DNA of 49,515 nucleotides. It comes from JBHHZJ01 sp046758005. GTDB taxonomy: Bacteria > Pseudomonadota > Alphaproteobacteria > Kiloniellales > J153. The position numbers and the translations under genes were made by a program. Location of the stretch: assembly GCA_046758005.1 (NCBI GenBank), contig JBHHZJ010000013.1, positions 1 to 49,515 of the forward strand, in the 5' to 3' direction. Below the pieces are notes generated by a model. That model saw only the letters and a program-made list of their open reading frames with translations, ran no database searches and was not told the DNA's origin. This document shows positions 31,201 to 39,693 of this stretch, in pieces. Positions within the stretch are counted from its first letter, which is position 1. Each line of letters begins with the position of its first letter.

Positions 31201-32009
31201 GCTTCCGCCGCCTCATCATTGGCGCCGGATAACTGCGCCGTAAGGTAACTCACTTCCGTGAAGCGTCTCAGGAACGCCTGAAGCCTGGCGGATTCAGCAT
31301 TGAGCAGCAGCTTCCTCGGAGGGCCCTCTTCGGCCACACTCCCCTCGTCCATGAAGACGATCCGGTTGGCGACCTCCAGGGCGAAATGGATTTCGTGTGT
31401 GACGACGATCATCGTCATGCCATCCTTCGCGAGCTGGCGCATAACGCCGAGAACCTCTCCGACCAATTCCGGGTCGAGGGCAGAGGTCACCTCGTCGAAG
31501 AGCATGATCTTGGGCCGCATCGCGAGGGCGCGAGCGATCGCCACTCGCTGCTGCTGACCACCCGACAGCGTCCCGGGAAAGGCATCGGCCTTGTCCAAGA
31601 GGCCGACCCGTTCGAGCAGGTCCCGCGCATCGGCGTCGGCCTGGTCCCTGGGTAAACGTTTGCTCTTGACGCTCATTGGCGCCATCGTGATGTTGTCAAG
31701 GACGGTGCGATGCGGAAAAAGATTGAAACTCTGAAACACCATCCCGACAGTCGCCCGATCCGCCGCGATCTCCCGCATTGGCCGCTTCTTGGTGCAGGCT
31801 TCGTCCTGGTACCACATGAGCTTTTCGTCGATCACGATCTGCCCACGCTCGTACTCGGTCAGGAAGTTCAGGCAGCGTAACAGCGTCGTCTTGCCGGATC
31901 CGCTCGCCCCTATCACGACCACGACTTCGCCGCGATCGACCTTGAGGTTGACATCACGGAGTACGACGTGATCGTCGAACGACTTCTGCAGGTTCCGGAT
32001 AGTGATCAT
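31197..32009 (-). CDS. Polar amino-acid ABC transporter ATPase
   Basis: A 270-residue ATPase. Walker A is GASGSGKTT (about 34-42), the signature LSGGQQQR, Walker B IMLFDEVTSALDP, and the switch His is in VTHEIHFAL. An insertion around residues 60-85 (LMWYQDEACTKKRPMRE) after the first subdomain is a family variant seen in HisP-type ATPases. It follows the binding-protein gene by 81 bp and overlaps the first permease. Confidence 0.93.
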   Translation of the reverse strand: MITIRNLQKSFDDHVVLRDVNLKVDRGEVVVVIGASGSGKTTLLRCLNFLTEYERGQIVIDEKLMWYQDEACTKKRPMREIAADRATVGMVFQSFNLFPHRTVLDNITMAPMSVKSKRLPRDQADADARDLLERVGLLDKADAFPGTLSGGQQQRVAIARALAMRPKIMLFDEVTSALDPELVGEVLGVMRQLAKDGMTMIVVTHEIHFALEVANRIVFMDEGSVAEEGPPRKLLLNAESARLQAFLRRFTEVSYLTAQLSGANDEAAEA

Positions 32010-32090
32010 GTGACAGCGGATGGTAACCGGGGGAAAAGTTCGTGCGACGAGCGGCGAGGCGTAGTCCTCGCCGCCCGTCGCGCAGCATCA

Positions 32091-32948
32091 CTACTCCGCT
32101 TGGAACGCCAGGCACGTGCTCTGAGGCGGCGGGTCCACATCGAACCACTTGTTGTAGATCGCCTTGTATTCGTTGTGGAGCGAACCGCAACGCATTTCGG
32201 CGACCATCTGGTCCAAGTAGTACCACCACTGAAAATCGTTCTGGCGCATAAAGATGGCGTTCCGCGTCCCCGCACCCACGATGCCGAGATCACGAAGGTT
32301 GGGCAGGGTTTTGGCCCGCCACGCCGCGACCGGTACATCGATCAGGAGCGCCTGGGCGCGCCCGGTCCGGACGGCCGTCAGCATGTCCGCCTCGTTTCCG
32401 AGAATGAGGACCTTCATTTTCGGGAGCCGTTGCTTCATCAGCTTGTGCTCGCTCGGCGTGTCCAGGATGGCCATGGTATACTCAGGGCTGTTCAATTCCC
32501 CGTAGTTTTGTACCGCCACGTCGTCACGGGCGAGAATCGACAGCCCAGAGCGGATATAACCACGGGTGAAATTCACCCGGGCAAGGCGATCTGGCCATAT
32601 GGTCGTCACCATGATGCCGAAGTCGATTTCACCGGTGCCGACAGCGCTCCAGCGGGCTGGAAAGGCAATCCGTTTGAGTTCGATTTTATTCGGATCCTCG
32701 AAGAGGCTCTTGGCGATGAGGTGGGCGATATCGATATCGAAACCCTCGAGCTTGCCGTCCTTGTTAATCCCGCCGAAGGGCGGGACTTCGGACGTGACGC
32801 CGACGATGACTTTGCCGCGTTTCAAGACCTCGTAAAGCTTGCTTTCAGTGGTCTGCGCCAACGCCGCGGACGAAATCGCATAACTGGCAAGACCGAGGGC
32901 GGCCATGATGGTCGCCGCCAGGAAAGAAGACAAAAGTTGCCGTTTCAT
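32091..32948 (-). CDS. Amino-acid-type ABC transporter substrate-binding protein (family 3)
   Basis: A 285-residue periplasmic protein with a signal peptide ending at SAALA (about residue 31). The pattern GKVIVGVTSEVPPFGG--KDGKLEGFDIDIAHLIAKSLF is the family 3 (polar amino acid) signature, and FTRGYIRSGLSILAR the hinge region. The ligand cannot be deduced. It heads the transport part of the operon, 72 bp after the asparaginase gene, and its product likely defines the pathway's substrate. The C terminus has one Cys (SPTCLAF-like region), which is not lipid-related. Confidence 0.88.
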   Translation of the reverse strand: MKRQLLSSFLAATIMAALGLASYAISSAALAQTTESKLYEVLKRGKVIVGVTSEVPPFGGINKDGKLEGFDIDIAHLIAKSLFEDPNKIELKRIAFPARWSAVGTGEIDFGIMVTTIWPDRLARVNFTRGYIRSGLSILARDDVAVQNYGELNSPEYTMAILDTPSEHKLMKQRLPKMKVLILGNEADMLTAVRTGRAQALLIDVPVAAWRAKTLPNLRDLGIVGAGTRNAIFMRQNDFQWWYYLDQMVAEMRCGSLHNEYKAIYNKWFDVDPPPQSTCLAFQAE

Positions 32949-33020
32949 GGCATTCCTCCCTAATTTGCCTGATCCATTATTCCGCTGCTCATCGTCCTCA
33001 GGCCCGGATCGATGACGGAG

Positions 33021-34010
33021 TCAAATAACGCGCCTCAAATCCTTCAGGCCCAGGCCAGCGCTCAAGCCTACGGCCAACTTGATCCGGGCTTTCGGTCCCT
33101 GCAGATCGCAAAAGAGAACGCCGCGACTCTGCAGGTCGCGCTCGTCCCCCTCGACCCGATTGGCAAGGCCGTAGTGATTTCGCAACAGATGTCCCGAGGG
33201 GCAGCGGGTGGTCGCGACAATCACCACGCCGGCGCTGATCGCCTCACGGATGGCGGGCATGAGCGATGGCGGAACCTGCCCCGATCCGAGGGTCTCCAGC
33301 ACAACGCCGTCGATGCCGGCCTCTGTCAGAGCGCGCAGTTGGATATCGCTCATCGAGGCATAGCATTTCACCCCCTCGACGCGGGCGGTCACTTTCGAAA
33401 CAGGGAACTGCTCGCTGGGCGGTACATTCCGGCGGAAACTGACTCGGTCCTCGTCCACGCTTCCCAGAGGACCGAAATCCAAGCTCTTGAAGGCGCCGAG
33501 ACTCATGGTGTGCGCCTTCGCCACGTCCCGGGCGGCATGTATCTCGGCCGCGAAGGTCACCAGCACGCCCCGGTCGGCCGATTCCTCGCTGGCAGCGATC
33601 AGTAGCGCGTTGCGCAGATTGAAACTGCCGTCGGCTCCCGGCACCTCCGGCGGCAGCATGGCACCAGTGAAAACGACCGGCCTGCCGTTCCTGCCGACCA
33701 AGTCAACGAAATAGGCCGTCTCCTCCAAGGTGTCCGTGCCGTGCGTGACGACGATCCCGTCCGCGCCGCTCTCAATCGCCGCATCGGCTGCGGCGGCGAT
33801 CTGCATCATGTGGTCGAAGGTGAGGAACGTGCTTGGCAGGTCAAAGAGATCCACCGTGGTGACCTCAATGCTCTGAAGCGGCGGGAGACGCCGCAACAGG
33901 TCCGCGGCTGTGGAATGGCGACGATTCGGATTCGACTGGGGAGCCTCGGCAATTGTTCCGCCGGTCGTGATCACGGTGATGCGTCTCGGCGAGCGCTGCA
34001 CTTGGCTCAC
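33021..34010 (-). CDS. L-asparaginase/glutaminase-family amidohydrolase
   Basis: A 329-residue protein from a GTG. The two family motifs are present: ITTGGTIAEA (catalytic Thr19) and VVTHGTDTLEETAY (Thr92-Asp93). No signal peptide is evident, so it is cytoplasmic, in contrast to periplasmic type II enzymes. It starts three bases after the GntR gene. In this operon it may deaminate an amide of the imported compound rather than housekeeping asparagine. The family assignment is firm; the substrate is open. Confidence 0.9.
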   Translation of the reverse strand: MSQVQRSPRRITVITTGGTIAEAPQSNPNRRHSTAADLLRRLPPLQSIEVTTVDLFDLPSTFLTFDHMMQIAAAADAAIESGADGIVVTHGTDTLEETAYFVDLVGRNGRPVVFTGAMLPPEVPGADGSFNLRNALLIAASEESADRGVLVTFAAEIHAARDVAKAHTMSLGAFKSLDFGPLGSVDEDRVSFRRNVPPSEQFPVSKVTARVEGVKCYASMSDIQLRALTEAGIDGVVLETLGSGQVPPSLMPAIREAISAGVVIVATTRCPSGHLLRNHYGLANRVEGDERDLQSRGVLFCDLQGPKARIKLAVGLSAGLGLKDLRRVI

Positions 34011-34013
34011 CGA

Positions 34014-34715
34014 TCACTGCTGAAGGCTGGGATAATCACGGTAGTGTTTTTGCACCGCAGCGATCAGAGCCTTGAGATCGCGATTTTTTATCCCGTCTAC
34101 CATCGCAACATGGATCGAGAGCGATTCTTCCATCACTGTCTGATCGTAATTCTGGGCCACGACCCAGAGATGTGGTTTGATTAAATCGATAAGGTAGACG
34201 ACGGCCTGCTCAAGAACGCCGTTGCCGCCGGCTTTGGCGATCGCAATATGAAGGTCGAGGGTGAGCTCGAGGTACCGGAGAATCTCACCACCATCGACTG
34301 CCTTGCAGAGCGTCGCGACGATGTCATCCAGGACGGCTAGCTCACCGTTCTTCGCGTTTTCGATGGCGAGATGACCAGCGCTTATATCGAGCGCTTCTCG
34401 TGCCTGCATGGCCTCTACAACACTTACGCTCGCATCGAGATTCTTGAGAAGGGGAGGAAGACCCGGTTTCCCGGCACTGAAAGTCGCGGTGATGTACGTG
34501 CCGTCGCCAACGCGGCTTTCGACAACACCCGCCATTTGAAGGGCGCTTAAGGCCTCCCTGACCACCGTACGGCTGACCCCCAGACGTTCCGCGAGCTCCC
34601 GCTCAGGAGGCAGCCGCCCGCCGGGCTCCACCTGCGAGCGGCGGAACTCTTCCAGCAGCCGTTGGGCGACGAGCAAGCCCTTCTTTTGGGGCCGTGGGAT
34701 CTTTTCGAACCGCAT
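34014..34715 (-). CDS. FadR-subfamily GntR transcriptional regulator
   Basis: A 233-residue protein. Residues about 10-75 form the winged helix (PGGRLPPERELAERLGVSRTVVREAL), the rest an all-helical FCD ligand domain with candidate metal-ligand histidines such as LDLHIAIA and SIHVAMVDG. The ATG at 34715 is preferred over the TTG at 34730. It directly abuts an 11-bp inverted repeat (34716-34748), probably its own operator, so it likely represses the operon it heads until a pathway intermediate binds. Confidence 0.9.
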   Translation of the reverse strand: MRFEKIPRPQKKGLLVAQRLLEEFRRSQVEPGGRLPPERELAERLGVSRTVVREALSALQMAGVVESRVGDGTYITATFSAGKPGLPPLLKNLDASVSVVEAMQAREALDISAGHLAIENAKNGELAVLDDIVATLCKAVDGGEILRYLELTLDLHIAIAKAGGNGVLEQAVVYLIDLIKPHLWVVAQNYDQTVMEESLSIHVAMVDGIKNRDLKALIAAVQKHYRDYPSLQQ

Positions 34716-34748
34716 GGCATACCGGTACAACCTTTAGACCGGTATGCC
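34716..34748. promoter_or_regulatory. Probable GntR operator
   Basis: A perfect inverted repeat, GGCATACCGGT (34716-34726) and ACCGGTATGCC (34738-34748), separated by 11 bp. Each arm contains the palindromic core ACCGGT. It sits immediately upstream of the regulator's start codon, so occupancy would block initiation of the whole operon. Confidence 0.7.
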
Positions 34749-34813
34749 AATCTATTTTTTGAGTTGGGGCGAGATCGGCGAGTCGATCGCTTTGGCTTCT
34801 GAATGCTTGTCCC

Positions 34814-35620
34814 GGCGTTGTCACATGAACTGGGCTGGCTCCAAAATGAGTTCGGCTTTGGGCTGGATCGATGCGCCAGCCCTTGTTCAAGCGTCATCGC
34901 TTCCGACCCGATATCTTCGGCCGTTCGATCTGGATGTACGCCAGGTTCACCCTGAGTGTTCGCGATGTGGAGGAGATGCTCGCCGAGCGGGGCCCGGACG
35001 TCTCCTACGAGACCGTGCGCCGCTGGTTCCTGAAGTTTGGATCGACCATCGCCGCCAATCTGCGGCGCACCCGACCGAGGCCCAGCGATCACTGGCACCT
35101 CGACGAGATGGTGATCGTCATCCAGAGGAAGCGTTATTGGCTCTGGCGCGCCGTGGACAACGAAGGCGAAGTTCTGGACTTCCTCGTCCAAAGCAAGCGA
35201 GACGCCAAAGCCGCTGGAAAGCGGACGAAGAAACTGCTCAAGAAGCGGGGATTCGCGCCTTCCAGGATCGTGACGGACAAACTTCGCTCTTACCCGTCAG
35301 CCTTCCGAGCCATAGGCCTTGTGGCAGAACACGATCGCGGTCCGAGGGCCAACAACAGAGCCGAGAACTCGCACCGGCCGGTTCGGCCGCGCGAGCGCAA
35401 ACGGCAGAGGTTCAAGTCACCCGGCTCGGCGCAACGCTTCCTTTCCGTCCATTCTGCGACCGATAACACCTTCTATCACCAGCGCCACCTCCTCAAATGA
35501 TCCATGTACAAAGAGCTTCGAACCACATCGTTCGACGTTTGGCGAAGCGCGAGCGTCGCGGCCTGACCTCGGCTGCGAGCCGTCCAAGCTGCGAGCCGCT
35601 GAGGATTATGTGACAATGCC
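34814..35620 (+). mobile_element. IS6-family insertion sequence, 807 bp
   Basis: Terminal inverted repeats are GGCGTTGTCACATGA at 34814-34828 and its imperfect complement at 35606-35620 (13 of 15 match). The length suits the IS6 family. Flanking octamers (CTTGTCCC and GTCGGCGG) do not match, so no target duplication remains, as expected after replicative rearrangement. Its single transposase gene is interrupted near the end. Confidence 0.75.
34871..35566 (+). pseudogene. IS6-family transposase with in-frame stop near the C terminus
   Basis: The DDE transposase reads 209 residues to a TGA at 35498-35500: D78 in HLDEMV, D136 in VTDKLRSY and E165 in NRAENSH. Translation in the same frame past that stop gives 21 more residues (SMYKELRTTSFDVWRS and so on, to the stop at 35564-35566) that match the usual IS6 C terminus. 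A nonsense change therefore removed the last helix. The catalytic core is intact, so residual activity is possible but doubtful. Confidence 0.8.
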
Positions 35621-35728
35621 GTCGGCGGATAGGGCGGCGAGATAAGGCTCTCCCGGTCCGGCTCACAAATATGGTGCGCCTCATGGTGCCCCTCGCAAAG
35701 TCCCGGAAACTCCCGGGAACCGGACCAT

Positions 35729-35741
35729 GGGTTCGAATCCC
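35729..35741 (+). other. Isolated tRNA T-arm-like fragment
   Basis: GGGTTCGAATCCC matches the T-arm of the neighbouring tRNA-Ser but lies in the opposite orientation and without the rest of a cloverleaf. It could be a remnant of an integration site. Confidence 0.3.
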
Positions 35742-35772
35742 GAGCGTTTTATGAGCGATAACAAGGACTTGC

Positions 35773-35865
35773 TGGCGGAGGGGGTGGGATTCGAACCCAC
35801 GATACGACTCATCGCCGTATACACGCTCTCCAGGCGTGCGCCTTCGACCGCTCGGCCACCCCTCC
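35773..35865 (-). tRNA. tRNA-Ser(GGA)
   Basis: A 93-base class II tRNA with acceptor GGAGGGG/CCCCTCC, anticodon stem CACGC/GCGTG with loop CTGGAGA giving GGA, a long variable arm (stem TACGGCGATGAGTCGTA), T-arm GGGTTCGAATCCC and an encoded CCA (plus-strand TGG at 35773-35775). Confidence 0.95.
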
Positions 35866-36258
35866 GCGGGCCGGCGCCCTGCCGGGCCGGACGCGCCCGG
35901 ACCGTAGCCAAGGCCGCCGCAGGATGCAACGCCGTTGGCCGGCGGTGCGGGGCGCAACGGCAGGGATTCCGTGGCCGGAGCCGGCGGCGGTGCGCCCGGC
36001 GGAAACCCTCGAGGATTTCGACCGCGGCCGCGCCATCCCGGTGCCGGCAATCCTCATTGGGGGGCCGCTCCCCTGCCGGTTCCTGCAAATCCCGGAGCGG
36101 CCGATTCCGCGCCCGGCGCGAAATCCGTTGCCCCACGTGCGCTCCGGCCTTGTTGCACCGAAACGGCGTTTGCCGCATCATGAGCGCAGTATAGGGAGGC
36201 AACGGACCCGACGGCGTTCGGGCCCGCTTTGCATGGAAGAGAAAGGCCGAGAAGACCA
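35866..36258. other. Intergenic region between tRNA-Ser and the peptide transporter operon
   Basis: About 390 bp, very GC-rich, with several shadow frames but no protein I can support. Promoters for tRNA-Ser (minus) and for the ABC operon (plus) should lie here; I see no clear consensus elements. Confidence 0.4.
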
Positions 36259-37851
36259 ATGACCAGACTCAATGAACTCAAGCACATGCTCGAGGCGGGG
36301 CGGATCTCCCGCCGAGAGTTTATGGCTCAAGCCGCGGCCCTGGGTGCTACGGGCGCCTTGGCCACGACGATGCTGGGCGGCAAGGCGCGTGCCGCGATGC
36401 CGAAGAAAGGCGGCAAACTACGGATCGGCATCGGGCATGGATCGACGACCGACACTCTCGATCCGGCGACGTTCACCGACAGCTACATGCAGTTTGTCGG
36501 CTACGGCCTGCGCAACCACCTGACGGAAGTGAGCAACACCGGCGAACTCATCCCCGAGCTCGCGGAAAGCTTCGAGGCCTCGCCCGACGCGGTGACCTGG
36601 ACCTTCAAGCTGCGCAAGGGTGTGGAGTTCCATAACGGCAAGACCTTGGACGCCGCCGACATCGTGGCCTCGATCAACCATCATCTCGGCGAGGACTCCA
36701 AGTCCGCGGCCAAGGCCATCCTCGCCGCGATCGAGGAGGTCAAGGCGGACGGCAAGGATACGGTCGTCTTCAAGATGAAGTCGGGCAACGCCGACTTCCC
36801 GTTCATCGTCAGCGACTATCACGTGGCGATCATGCCGGCCAAGGACGGAAAGGTCGAATGGCAATCCGGCGTGGGCACGGGCGGTTACGTTCTGCAAAGC
36901 TACGAGCCCGGCGTGCGCGCGTCGCTGAAACGCAATCCGAACTACTGGAAGGAAGGCCGCGCCCACTTCGACGAGGCCGAGGCTCTCGTCATCACCGACG
37001 TGACCGCGCGGACCAATGCGCTGACCACCGACGAAATCGACGCGATGGATCGCGTCGACCTCAAGACCGTGCATCTGCTGAAGCGCAACAAAAAAATCCG
37101 GATCGAGGAAACCAGCGGTACGCAGCACTACACCTTTGCGATGCGCACCGATACGCCGCCGTTCGACAACAACGACGTGCGCTTGGCGCTGAAATTTGCG
37201 GTTGACCGCGAGGCTTTGCTGCAATCGGTCCTGCGCGGGCACGGCGTGCTCGGCAACGATCATCCGATCGGCCGGTCGAACTTTTACTACGCCTCCGACC
37301 TACCGCAACGTAAGTACGATCCGGACAAGGCCAAGTTCCACCTCAAGAAGGCGGGCTTGAGCAGCCTCAAGGTGGATTTGAGCGCGGCCGATGCCGCCTT
37401 TGCCGGTGCGGTCGACGCGGCGGTCTTGTACAGGGAGCACGCAAAGAAGGCCGGGATCGATATCAACGTCGTGCGCGAGCCCAACGACGGCTACTGGTCC
37501 AACGTCTGGATGAAGAAGCCGTGGTGCGCGGTCTATTGGGGCGGCCGACCGACGGAGGACTGGATGTTCTCCACCGCCTACGCGGAAGGGGTGCCCTGGA
37601 ACGACACGTATTGGAAGCACGATCGGTTCAACAAGCTGCTGAAGCTCGCCCGCGCCGAGCTGAACCAGGCCAAGCGGCGCGAGATGTACGTCGAGATGCA
37701 GAAGATCGTCCGCGACGAGGGCGGCGTGGTCGTTCCCATGTTCGCCAACTACGTCTTCGCCATGAGCAAGAAGGTCCAGCACGAGGACCAGATGGGGGCG
37801 GACAAGGATCTTGACGGCACGAAGGGAATGGAACGCTGGTGGTTCGCTTGA
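36259..37851 (+). CDS. Tat-exported peptide/opine-type ABC substrate-binding protein (family 5)
   Basis: A 530-residue protein. RISRREFMAQAAALGA near residues 15-30 is a twin-arginine signal, and AMPKKGGKLRIG begins the mature domain. The family 5 pattern is visible: LAESFEASPDAVTWTFKLRKGVEFHNGKTLDAADIV, then V-GTGGYVLQSYEPG and NNDVRLALKFAVDREAL. Such proteins deliver oligopeptides, nickel or diverse amino compounds to DppBC-type channels. The cognate permeases follow within 40 bp. Ligand not deducible. Confidence 0.9.
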   Translation: MTRLNELKHMLEAGRISRREFMAQAAALGATGALATTMLGGKARAAMPKKGGKLRIGIGHGSTTDTLDPATFTDSYMQFVGYGLRNHLTEVSNTGELIPELAESFEASPDAVTWTFKLRKGVEFHNGKTLDAADIVASINHHLGEDSKSAAKAILAAIEEVKADGKDTVVFKMKSGNADFPFIVSDYHVAIMPAKDGKVEWQSGVGTGGYVLQSYEPGVRASLKRNPNYWKEGRAHFDEAEALVITDVTARTNALTTDEIDAMDRVDLKTVHLLKRNKKIRIEETSGTQHYTFAMRTDTPPFDNNDVRLALKFAVDREALLQSVLRGHGVLGNDHPIGRSNFYYASDLPQRKYDPDKAKFHLKKAGLSSLKVDLSAADAAFAGAVDAAVLYREHAKKAGIDINVVREPNDGYWSNVWMKKPWCAVYWGGRPTEDWMFSTAYAEGVPWNDTYWKHDRFNKLLKLARAELNQAKRREMYVEMQKIVRDEGGVVVPMFANYVFAMSKKVQHEDQMGADKDLDGTKGMERWWFA

Positions 37852-37890
37852 TAACGCTCCCGCCGGCATGACCAGTCCGGTTTACGCTCG

Positions 37891-38847
37891 ATGGCCAAGA
37901 TCGCGGTGATGGTGGCCCAGCGCCTGGCGCTGGGCCTCCTCACCCTGTTCGTCGTATCGCTCATTATCTTCCTGGGGGTCGAGCTGCTTCCCGGCGACCT
38001 GGCCGAGGCCATTCTCGGACAGTCCGCCACGCCCGAGACCGTCGCCGCCTTCCGGCGGGAACTGAGGCTCGACCTTCCGGCGTACCAGCGCTACATCGAG
38101 TGGCTCGCCGGCATGGCGCAAGGCGACCTGGGCCGTTCGCTCGCGAACCAGCGGGAGATTTCCGAGCTGATCGGCGGGCGGCTGGCGAACACGCTGTTCC
38201 TCGCGCTGGTCGCCGCGGCCATCTCGGTGCCCGTCGCCTTGACGCTGGGCATCTTCGCGGCGCTTTATCGCAACAGCCCGTACGATCGGATCGTCAACAT
38301 CGTGACGCTCAGCTCGATCTCGTTTCCCGAGTTCTTCGTCGCCTACATCCTGATTCTGTTCCTGGCGGTGCAGGCAGGCATGTTTCCCAGCATCTCGAAC
38401 GTGAGCGACGAGCTGGGCTTCTGGGACCGCGTCTACCGGACCGCGCTGCCCGCGTTCACGCTTACGCTCGTCGTGGTCGCGCACATGATGCGCATGACGC
38501 GCGCGGCGCTCATCAATCTGCTCGCCAGTCCCTATATCGAGATGGCCAACCTCAAGGGCCTGAGGCGCTCGCGCATCATCGTGAAGCACGCGCTACCCAA
38601 CGCGCTGGCGCCGATCATCAACGTGGTGGTCATCAACCTGGCCTACCTGGTGGTCGGCGTGGTCGTGGTCGAGGTCGTGTTCGTCTATCCCGGCCTGGGG
38701 CAATTGCTGGTCGACTCCGTGTCCAAGCGGGACCTCCCCGTCGTGCAGGCGAGCGCCCTGATCTTCGCGGCGACCTACATCCTGCTGAACCTCACCGCCG
38801 ACGTGCTGTCGATCATGACCAACCCGCGGCTCATGCATCCGAAGTGA
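37891..38847 (+). CDS. DppB-type ABC transporter permease
   Basis: A 318-residue permease with the family N terminus (MVAQRLALGLLTLFVVSLIIFLG), an extracytoplasmic loop after TM1 containing ELRLDLPAYQRYIEW, and the EAA loop near MANLKGLRRSRIIVKHALPNAL. It ends with VYPGLGQLLVDSV, which is typical. Partner of the DppC-type gene 15 bp downstream. Confidence 0.93.
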   Translation: MAKIAVMVAQRLALGLLTLFVVSLIIFLGVELLPGDLAEAILGQSATPETVAAFRRELRLDLPAYQRYIEWLAGMAQGDLGRSLANQREISELIGGRLANTLFLALVAAAISVPVALTLGIFAALYRNSPYDRIVNIVTLSSISFPEFFVAYILILFLAVQAGMFPSISNVSDELGFWDRVYRTALPAFTLTLVVVAHMMRMTRAALINLLASPYIEMANLKGLRRSRIIVKHALPNALAPIINVVVINLAYLVVGVVVVEVVFVYPGLGQLLVDSVSKRDLPVVQASALIFAATYILLNLTADVLSIMTNPRLMHPK

Positions 38848-38862
38848 CGGGAGGGGCGGCGC

Positions 38863-39693
38863 GTGGCATTTCTAAGACTGCTGAGGACGGCGCCCTGGAG
38901 CGCGCGGTTCGGGCTCCTGGTCATCGCTTTCTATGTGTTCGTCTCGATCTTCGCGCCGGTGCTGACCCCGTATGGCGAGTCCGAGGTCGTCGGCGCCGAG
39001 TTCGAGCCTTGGGGCGAGGGGTTCGTGCTCGGCACCGACAATCTGGGCCGGGACATGCTGACGCGCTTGTTCTACGGCGCGCGCAACACGATCGGGATCG
39101 CCTTCATCACCACCTGTTTGGCCTTCCTGATCGGCGCGGTGGGGGGATTTGTGGCCGCGGCGCTGGGCGGTTGGATGGACCAGATCCTCGCGCGCGTCGT
39201 GGACGTGTTGATGGCGATCCCGAGCCTGATCTTCGCGCTCCTGATCCTCACCATCGTGGGCACCTCCATCCCGGCGCTGATCCTGGTGATCGCCGTGCTC
39301 GATTCGACCCGCGTCTTCCGCCTGGCCCGGGCTGTCGCCATGAACATCGTGGTCATGGATTTCGTCGAGGTCGCGCGCCTGCGCGGCGAGCGCCTGCCAT
39401 GGGTGATCGGGAGGGAAGTGCTGCCCAACGCCATGCCGCCCCTGGTGGCGGAGTTCGGGCTGCGCTTCTGTTTCGTGTTCCTGTTCCTCAGCGCGCTGAG
39501 CTTCCTCGGCCTCGGCATCCAGCCGCCGACCGCCGACTGGGGCAGCATGGTGCGGGACAACGCGACCCTGATTACCTTCGGCGACATCACGCCCTTGCTT
39601 CCCGCCGGGGCCATCGCGCTCCTGACCGTGGGCGTCAACTTCGTGGTCGACTGGTTCCTGCACAAAACAAGCGGACTTCGCGATGAGCAATGA
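38863..39693 (+). CDS. DppC-type ABC transporter permease
   Basis: A 276-residue permease from a GTG preceded by GGGAGGGG. The GTDNLGRDMLTRLFYGARNT motif is diagnostic for DppC/OppC, and the EAA loop is in DFVEVARLRGERLPWVIGREVLPNA. The C terminus overlaps the ATPase start by 11 bp. About six TM helices are visible. Confidence 0.93.
   Translation: MAFLRLLRTAPWSARFGLLVIAFYVFVSIFAPVLTPYGESEVVGAEFEPWGEGFVLGTDNLGRDMLTRLFYGARNTIGIAFITTCLAFLIGAVGGFVAAALGGWMDQILARVVDVLMAIPSLIFALLILTIVGTSIPALILVIAVLDSTRVFRLARAVAMNIVVMDFVEVARLRGERLPWVIGREVLPNAMPPLVAEFGLRFCFVFLFLSALSFLGLGIQPPTADWGSMVRDNATLITFGDITPLLPAGAIALLTVGVNFVVDWFLHKTSGLRDEQ

Noticed and set aside
34743..35466. Plus-strand frame of 240 codons over the IS6 element
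   Set aside because: Out-of-frame shadow of the transposase, whose DDE residues lie in the other frame.
35727..36194. Plus-strand frame with GVGFEPTIRL
   Set aside because: This is the well-known false protein produced by reading across a tRNA-Ser gene on the opposite strand.
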